NCBI GenBank assembly: GCA_027422505.1
Contig: JAPQWV010000002.1
Span: 29,986,501 to 30,050,500, forward strand
Source of the DNA: Craterostigma plantagineum
Taxonomy: Eukaryota; Streptophyta; Magnoliopsida; Lamiales; Linderniaceae
Direction of reading: 5' to 3'
DNA length: 64,000 bases
The notes below the pieces were generated by a model. The model was not told the origin of the DNA, did not search any database, and saw nothing but the letters and a program-made list of their open reading frames with translations. Numbering within the stretch: position 1 is the first letter of the stretch; the number at the start of each line of letters is the position of its first letter. A program made the translations under genes and the position numbers. Below are positions 57,673 to 64,000 of this stretch, in pieces.

Positions 57673-58511
57673 CGACTAATGTAAGCTTTTATGGCTTTGC
57701 TTGTTGTATGTTTATGAAAGAAGTACAGTTCCGAGTATGTATTTTTCTTCTCATAAGAGGTTTGTTTTGCACTTTCATAAGGGGACAATGATCTTACATT
57801 CTCAACTCATGTCTTGACAACAAAAACGACGAACTTACAACTCCAATGCGCACATTCTCACCAATATCGTAAAGTTGGGGACTTCAATCGTAGTTTCGTA
57901 GCTATGTAGTTAAGTTGACCTTATTCATTAGAAGCTGGAAGAATCTCTAACAGAATTAAAGATACGTTAATGGCATATCGATTTTTGGGGTCAATTCAAA
58001 ATCAGGCCCTATTAGGGGTTTGATTTCGAATTCAGTCCCTATTTGAGAATTTTTTAGGTTAAAGGACTCATTTTGTGTGGTGTAAAAAAGAGGTCTAAAT
58101 GATATATGAACTGTTATAGAATGATTGTTTTGTGTTATAAACTTTTAACATACTGGTATATCAGAGCAATGAAGTGGTAATGCAGAAAATAAACTGGTAT
58201 CAGGTGATCATAAACTGGTATTGGATGATGATTTTGTGTTACAAAATTTCACCATACTGGTATGTCAGAGCAATGAAGTGGTACTGCAGAAAATGGATCC
58301 TTAAAAACTAAATTTTTTTGCCAATAGTGCCTGAATCATAAATGATAGTTATGGAGGGCTTGAAATGAAAATGCACTTATTTTTATTGATCATATTCATA
58401 ATTTATTATTTATTATCAAACAAAATGGGCTTCAAAGAGAACGGAGCCCAAATTTATTATTACAGACAAGAACACTAATACGAACGCTGTCAGTCATCAC
58501 CATCATTTTCG
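57673..58511. other. Intergenic with a 104-bp tandem duplication
   Basis: A unit starting TTTTGTGTTA at 58128 recurs at 58232 with changes (shared core ATACTGGTAT, then CAGAGCAATGAAGTGGTA). Otherwise AT-rich; lies between two convergent 3' ends. Confidence 0.6.
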
Positions 58512-60821
58512 TTAGTAGCCCAGCAATTCGAGACTCGGAGAGAAATCGACGGGACTCCTAACGGTGCGATTGCCATTCACCTCCACCCAAGTGATCGACC
58601 CGTACCCAATGCTCGAACCCGACTCCGGCCTGAACCGAACCGTCACGGAATAGCTCAGCTTCTCGTACTTCTTCCCAAACTTCAAAACCCTCGGCGAGAC
58701 CTTAATCGTCGCCCCGCTCGGCGCCTCCACCTTAACGCCGTACGCCGCCGCTCCACTCCCCACGTTCGTCAGAGTCCTCGCAAACCTACGCGTCACCTTC
58801 TTCCCCCGATCCTCCGCCCCGTAAATCGCTACGAAAGACGGATAGTTCAGATCCGACTTGGGATTCGAGCAATTGTAGCTCGACCTCACTATCGCTTTCG
58901 TCTGCTCGGCCGTGAAGTTCATCGAGCAGACGAGATCCACGAAATCCCGCGGCGTGGCGTCGTACACCAGCCCCGGATCCAGCGCCCGGTTCGGGTCGAC
59001 CTGACCCGATCCGATCCCCCGCGGCCCGGCGGGGTACTGGTAGTTGCTAGCCATATCCTTGATGGGCTGGTTGGTGTTGTCGAGTGGGTTAGCGGTGGTC
59101 ATCATCGCTGATTGGATAGCCGATGGGCTCCAATCGGGGTGGGCCGCCCTGAGCAGGGCTGCGGTGCCCGAGATGTGCGGGCAGGCCATCGAAGTGCCCG
59201 AGAGCAGAGTGTAGTTGCTCGTCAGCTCTCTACTGCCGACCGTCGCGCTCGGGATATTCGGGTTGTATGCGCCCAAGATCAAGACGCCCGGCGCCGTGAT
59301 GTCGGGCTTCAGTATGTACTGGTAGTTCCTCGCCGGGCCCCTCGACGAGTCGTCCGAAAGGGCCGGGGCGGGCCTTGGCGTTTTCCCGAGTATCGTCTGC
59401 CCGAATTCGATGCTGACCACGGGCCTCAGGCCCCCCGAAGCGTATCGAACGACATCCGACGCTTCCTCCGGGGAGAGGATCACGCCCGGGTGAGGGAAGA
59501 ATGTCCTTCGATAGAGGTCGATTTCGTCGGCGATTACGATCACCGCCGCCAACCTCGAATTCGCCTCCGTCAAACGGTTCATCAGAAACAGAAAACCGTA
59601 CGTCTGGCCGGTGAAATTGCACACGAGCACGCTGTTTTCGGGGGCCTCTTCGATCAGGTCCTGCGTATTGCAGGCCGAGAGCGTATGGTTGTAGACGAGG
59701 GGCAGGTTCCTGATAACGGGCCGGGCCGGGTAAGTCGTCCAGCCCGCAATCTTCGCACCGTTCCCCAAGGTGATCGTCCCGGCGAACCATCGGTCCACGG
59801 TCCCCGAGGCCACCACGGTGGCCCAAGGGTAGCCCTGGAGCATAGACGCCGACTCGGAGCCGCGGTTCCCGCCCGAGACGGCGACGAAAACGCCCCTTTC
59901 CCTGGCACCAAATGCGGCTATGGAGAGGGCGTTTTCGTAGAGCTCGACGACTCGCGTGCTCAGCGAAATCGACAGCACGTCGACTCCGTCGGCCACGGCC
60001 TGATCTATCCCGGCAAGCACGTCGGACTGCTCGGTGGCTCTCGTCCATAGAACCTTGTATATGGCGAGCCGAGCCCTGGGTGCGACCCCTCGAGCCGTCC
60101 CGGGTGCGTAACCGAAGAAGGAGGCGTTCTCCACGTAGTTTCCCGCGGCGATGGATGCCACGTGGGTCCCGTGGCCCTGGTCGTCCCTCGGGGAGTCGAC
60201 TAACTCGACGTCGGGGTTCAGGGCTCGGGCTGCCCGGTTGAAGTATCGGGCCCCGACGATCTTCCTGTTGCAGGACGAGGAATTGAAGTCGGGCCCTTCC
60301 TGGCATACCCCCTTCCACCTGGCGGGCACATCGGTCAGCCCGTCGTCCCTGAAGCTCGGGCTTTCGGGCCATATCCCTGTGTCGACGACGCCTATGATGA
60401 CGTCCTCGCCGTAGTTCGAGGCGGGCCATAGGGCCGAGGACGGGCTGAGGTTGAGGAATTCGTAGGTGTGGGTCGTGTCGATCTCGACGGGCCCGTCGGG
60501 GTAGGCGAGGAGGAATCCCGGGGATTTTTTCACGGCGTTGAGCTCGTCTTCGGACAGCAGTGCGCTGAAGCCGTGGGCCGCGCTGTCGTAGGTGTAGATG
60601 AGCTCCGGCCCGTCGTCGTCGGTCGATGATGACGTGGCGGATCGGAGCGTGGAGGCGTACCATGAATGGTGGCTTGTAAAGACAGCTGGCATTTGGGATT
60701 TGTCCACGTGGACTATGTAGGAAGATCTTTTTTTGGCTGCTGATGGAGCAGCTTTGGGAAGAAAGTGAATACTACACAGTAGGAGGAGGAATAGTAGGGA
60801 AAACGCTGCATTGGGTGGCAT
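58512..60821 (-). CDS. Subtilisin-like serine protease (SBT1 group)
   Basis: Intronless, 769 aa secreted protease. Signal peptide residues 1-25; I9 propeptide about 34-115 (SYIVHVDKSQMP, YTYDSAAHGFSALL); S8 domain from about 125. Catalytic residues are in place: Asp147 (VVDTGIWPES), His217 (DDQGHGTHVAS), Asn319 (AVSGGNRGS) and Ser544 (LSGTSMACPH). The PA insert covers about 370-470, and the C-terminus is Fn3-like (LNYPSF, TRTLTNVG region). The Asn context GGNRG is unusual against the common AGNSG. Base composition is very GC-rich compared with neighbours, with GC at most third positions, which opens long false frames on both strands. Confidence 0.94.
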   Translation of the reverse strand: MPPNAAFSLLFLLLLCSIHFLPKAAPSAAKKRSSYIVHVDKSQMPAVFTSHHSWYASTLRSATSSSTDDDGPELIYTYDSAAHGFSALLSEDELNAVKKSPGFLLAYPDGPVEIDTTHTYEFLNLSPSSALWPASNYGEDVIIGVVDTGIWPESPSFRDDGLTDVPARWKGVCQEGPDFNSSSCNRKIVGARYFNRAARALNPDVELVDSPRDDQGHGTHVASIAAGNYVENASFFGYAPGTARGVAPRARLAIYKVLWTRATEQSDVLAGIDQAVADGVDVLSISLSTRVVELYENALSIAAFGARERGVFVAVSGGNRGSESASMLQGYPWATVVASGTVDRWFAGTITLGNGAKIAGWTTYPARPVIRNLPLVYNHTLSACNTQDLIEEAPENSVLVCNFTGQTYGFLFLMNRLTEANSRLAAVIVIADEIDLYRRTFFPHPGVILSPEEASDVVRYASGGLRPVVSIEFGQTILGKTPRPAPALSDDSSRGPARNYQYILKPDITAPGVLILGAYNPNIPSATVGSRELTSNYTLLSGTSMACPHISGTAALLRAAHPDWSPSAIQSAMMTTANPLDNTNQPIKDMASNYQYPAGPRGIGSGQVDPNRALDPGLVYDATPRDFVDLVCSMNFTAEQTKAIVRSSYNCSNPKSDLNYPSFVAIYGAEDRGKKVTRRFARTLTNVGSGAAAYGVKVEAPSGATIKVSPRVLKFGKKYEKLSYSVTVRFRPESGSSIGYGSITWVEVNGNRTVRSPVDFSPSLELLGY

Positions 60822-61474
60822 TTTTGTGCGTTTTCTTCGACGACGTTTTTTAGCTCCATTGATTGAGTTTTTAGGTTATATAAAAGAGGGAGAGGATATT
60901 TTGGGATTGGTTCAATCAATCATTTGAAGATATGTTTTGGTGATGGTCCCTTTCATGGGAGCAAGAACGTACGTACATTTGGTTCAGAAGATTAAATGTA
61001 ATCAACTCCCCAACTAGATAATGTACGGATTTCAAGTGGGCCTGAAGGATTAGATTATAGGCCCATATAAAGATGGGCTTAAAGGAGCATGGGCTCAACA
61101 TTAAAAGGACTAATGGGCCTCTGTGATGTTTTATATAAGAAGCCATTCCAAAGTAAGATGCTTTTAGAGTTGTGTACTCCACATAAATTAACCACGATCA
61201 GGGGCGGACCCACGTCAACTGATTGGGGGTAACTTGACCCCGGGCCATCAAGGCACTGATATGTATGTTTACTATTTTGTTGTCATAAGTTGCATTTGGA
61301 TTATTGGTTGGGAAAATAGCATGCTACATGAGTAGTAGATCAGAGGTCGATTTCCAAGCTTTAATTTATTTTTTCTGGTTGAAAAATTCATGGGCTGCAC
61401 TGAATTGGGCTGGACTGAAATGGGTTGCAACACGTGTAAATCATGTAATCGTATACATTTTTTTATTTTGTGAT
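60822..61474. other. Subtilase upstream region
   Basis: Promoter side of the subtilase. GGGGCGGACCCACGTCAACT at 61201 resembles the end of some plant DNA transposons, but no matching partner end is visible. Confidence 0.4.
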
Positions 61475-62373
61475 AGAGCCCGTTTGGTTGGGAGGATAGG
61501 TTTAGACGGTATTAGTTTAAGTTGGGATTAAATAACGGAGGGTATGTGTGTTTTTGAGTGATTGGTTAATGGGATTAAATAATGATGTCTGGTGTATTTG
61601 GTAGATAGGTTTAGGTGGTATTAGATTTATTAAATTGAATTACGAATTTACCCCTACACTGGAATCAATTCCCAATTAATTTAATTAAGCTCGTCGTTCA
61701 ACAATCAAAATAAGATAAACCAGAAATCAATCAATTTCACACAACTTTGATAACAATGGCAGAAATCAGCCATTACATTTTGTTCAACTATTGGTCTTGC
61801 TCCTTCACGTCTCCGCCACTGAGCCCCGAGAACCACGCTTCAAAGATGGACCGAGCTCGAGGTTATATCATCAAGCCCCACCCAAAATTTTCGTGACAGA
61901 GACCCATTTTCTACCCTTAAATTCTAATTTGTGTTTTGCTGTTGAAAATAAAAAATAAAGATAATTAGTGTAATAACATGGCGAGAGTGAAGAAAGGGGG
62001 AGATGAAGGTGGTGGTGGCGTTCAACAAAATTTCCCCGAGGCACATCCGTCGTTAGCCATGCTTCTTATCCGCTGTAGAAAATTGATTATAACCTGATAG
62101 TTAATAAATTATGCTTTTAGGTGATCATCGACTCCATCAAAGAGCTCAATGACCCAAACGAAGTGTTGTTGTTTGATCGTGATTCGTGGGAAAAGAGAGA
62201 GAGGAAGGATTGCGATGGGTAAAAAATATTTAAATAAAGGATAATTATGTCAAACATGGCGGGATTAGATAATAGGACCATAAGGGGTGGATTTAATTAA
62301 TACCACATAGGAGGTATGAAGGGGTTTTAATTAAACCCTATCTTTAAATAAATGTCCAACCAAACACCACTTT
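61475..62373. mobile_element. Tourist/Harbinger-like MITE
   Basis: Left end GAGCCCGTTTGGTTGG and right end CCAACCAAACACCAC are imperfect inverted repeats of the GTTTGGTTGG type. Both inner flanks carry GGATTAAATAA/AATTAAACCC-like stretches. No transposase. Boundaries approximate to a few bases. Confidence 0.6.
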
Positions 62374-62828
62374 AATTTATCCAATCTATTCTATTATGTT
62401 GGAGGATAGAGAATTATTAAATGGAATATCTATGGTGTAGATGCCAATGGCCATTAGGCTTGAGATTCCATTGTCCCGAGAGTTAATACAAGAAGCAAAT
62501 GTCCAATATTAAAAGACTTTGAAATGTCAAAAGCATCTAAGAACAGTTAAGCGACAACACAACAAAATGCTAAAGCTCTTGGCATCTAACGATGAATATA
62601 TTTAATTCCATGCGTCGCTGAAGATTGAATATCGATAAACTTCGATTTCCGTTTAATTATTATCTTATATCTGTCGTCTTTATCTGCCTTGTCTTCATTT
62701 AATGGCGAAATATTATATTTCCTTAATCGATAACCATTTATCCTAGCATTTGTGAATTATTGAAGGACAACGTATACACTTTTTGATGCACAATACTTAA
62801 AAAACTCGTCATTTCAGTACATTTCAAC

Positions 62829-63348
62829 TAGGCTTGTCAGGAGGGGATTCCCCGTCCCCGCGGGGATCCGCCCCGAACGGGGCGGGGAATCCCCGCTATT
62901 TTATCCCCGCGGGGCGGGGATGGGGAATAATCTATCCCCGTTGGCGGGGACGGGGATTATAGTCCCCGCCCCGCGGGGATCCCCGCCCCGTTCCCCACCA
63001 AATATAATATCTAAATAAATAAAATTATACCTAAAACAAATATTAAATAATAATTTTTATACAAATTTTATATTATTATAATAATTTAAGTAATACTTTT
63101 TTTTACCAAAACTGTATTATCTTAACATAAATACTAATTAAAATATAATTTAAATAATATTTACAATTTATATATATTATAAATATAATTTTTTTTAAAA
63201 CAGTCGCGGGAACGGGGAATCCCGCGGGGGCGGGGACCCGACGGGAACGGGGATGGGGACGAAATTTTCCCCGTTGAATTCGCGGGGACGGGGACGGGGA
63301 TTCCCCGAGTCTAATCCCCGCCCCCGCCCCGCCCCGTTGACAAGCCTA
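62829..63348. mobile_element. hAT-type MITE with GC-rich subterminal repeats (520 bp)
   Basis: Flanked by the perfect 8-bp duplication ATTTCAAC (62821-62828 and 63349-63356). Ends TAGGCTTGTCA and TGACAAGCCTA are exact inverted repeats. Both subterminal arms (about 170 bp each) are packed with CCCCGCGGGG/GGGGACGGGG motifs, while the central about 190 bp is almost pure AT. Noncoding. Confidence 0.92.
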
Positions 63349-63356
63349 ATTTCAAC

Positions 63357-64000
63357 TGTCACATACTATACACTTCATTTATCCATCGAATTCTTTGTAT
63401 CGATTAATACAAATGAAAGTTACATTGGGTCGACCACCATTTTGTAGTATTGTCTTAATTGTCGTAAATTTCCTCCGAGTTATCCTTATACTCTAATCCA
63501 AGTACAGCTAATTAATCTCTGTTTCTTGTCTTAACCTACGTTTATTATTTTAATGACGTTACTAAATATTATTTCGTTAGATTAATGAAATCTATGTAAG
63601 CAGCATAGAGACAAACGGTAAGAGAAACAGCAGTGCTAAGAATCTGCATTAGAGTCCAAATACTCAATACACCACTCAATACTTGGATTATTCTTTCTTG
63701 TCTATTTCATTATCATTACTTGAGACATTTGAGACCAAAGAACATTAAATTATATACAAAGTATTTTCCATGTGAAAGCGCCCAAGTCAACTATTACACA
63801 CACCAAACCTAAGAAGAAAACAATTACTCCTTTCCTCACATCTATCTATCTACATTTCCCCCCCCCCCCCCCCCCCCCCCAAATAAATTTCCAAACAATA
63901 GGCTTAGGTGTAGTTAACTAACTACTAACTATACCTAAAAAACCTTCAACTGCGTAACTAAATATGTATGTACGACTCTCCATCTCCAAGCAAAGAATAT
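63357..64000. other. Window end, AT-rich with a poly-C tract
   Basis: No gene seen. A run of about 23 cytosines lies at 63858-63880. Confidence 0.55.

Noticed and set aside
59112..60663. Long open frames on both strands within the subtilase (312 aa on plus, 477 aa on minus in another frame)
   Set aside because: Arg/Pro-rich nonsense composition; they arise from the high GC third positions of the real gene.
61201..61260. Transposon-like end GGGGCGGACCCACG
   Set aside because: No matching inverted end or target duplication found nearby.

Overview
This is 64 kb of a flowering-plant nuclear genome. The host genes have plant-type GT-AG introns, and the families are plant ones: strigolactone repressor SMXL, PADRE, LOR, KEULE/SEC1, SBT1-type subtilase and NFD4-like MFS. 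The noncoding DNA is AT-rich with many small DNA transposons and one Ty3/Gypsy element. Protein sequences look eudicot, probably asterid; I cannot name the species.

Layout. 1-2902 is the 3' part of an SMXL6/7/8 (D53-like) repressor. 3140-4306 (-) is a short LONGIFOLIA/TRM-like protein. 5079-6737 (-) is an NFD4/nodulin-like MFS transporter. 7776-8180 is a hairpin transposon-like repeat. 9158-11777 is a mitochondrial-type alanine-glyoxylate aminotransferase (nine exons). 12378-13353 is a LURP1-related protein with a GC-AG intron. 13558-16043 (-) is mitoribosomal GTPase mS29/DAP3, divergent from U2 snRNP B'' (16336-17947). 18999-19463 (-) is a PADRE protein. 20083-22595 (-) is sorting nexin 2. 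22812-23793 is a ~1 kb inverted repeat built of ~33-bp modules, followed by a mosaic of broken gene pieces (NAA25 start, an unidentified exon, UDP-glucuronate 4-epimerase end). 25111-27373 is maspardin. 28867-31521 is an LRR receptor-like pseudokinase.

31986-45299 is a complete, very young Ty3/Gypsy retrotransposon of the Tat type: two 742-bp LTRs with no difference that I see, a GTTAT target duplication, gag-pol on the minus strand with a second RNase H, and a 158-bp tandem array. On the opposite strand it carries TWO diverged, intron-containing antisense genes, each with its own TATA box. It sits 141 bp upstream of the start codon of a KEULE/SEC1-like gene (45445-49135) that has one apparent base deletion. 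Further right are a domesticated hAT-transposase gene (50417-52747, -), a large DNA-transposon-like repeat, a hAT-type MITE with a perfect 8-bp duplication, a cornichon cargo receptor (56634-57672), a GC-rich intronless subtilase (58512-60821, -), and two more MITEs, one with very GC-rich CCCCGC subterminal repeats.

The host genes are unrelated housekeeping and signalling functions. There is no operon-like or cluster logic except the divergent mS29/U2B'' pair. Exon joins were worked out by hand from splice sites, reading phase and family similarity, without transcript evidence.
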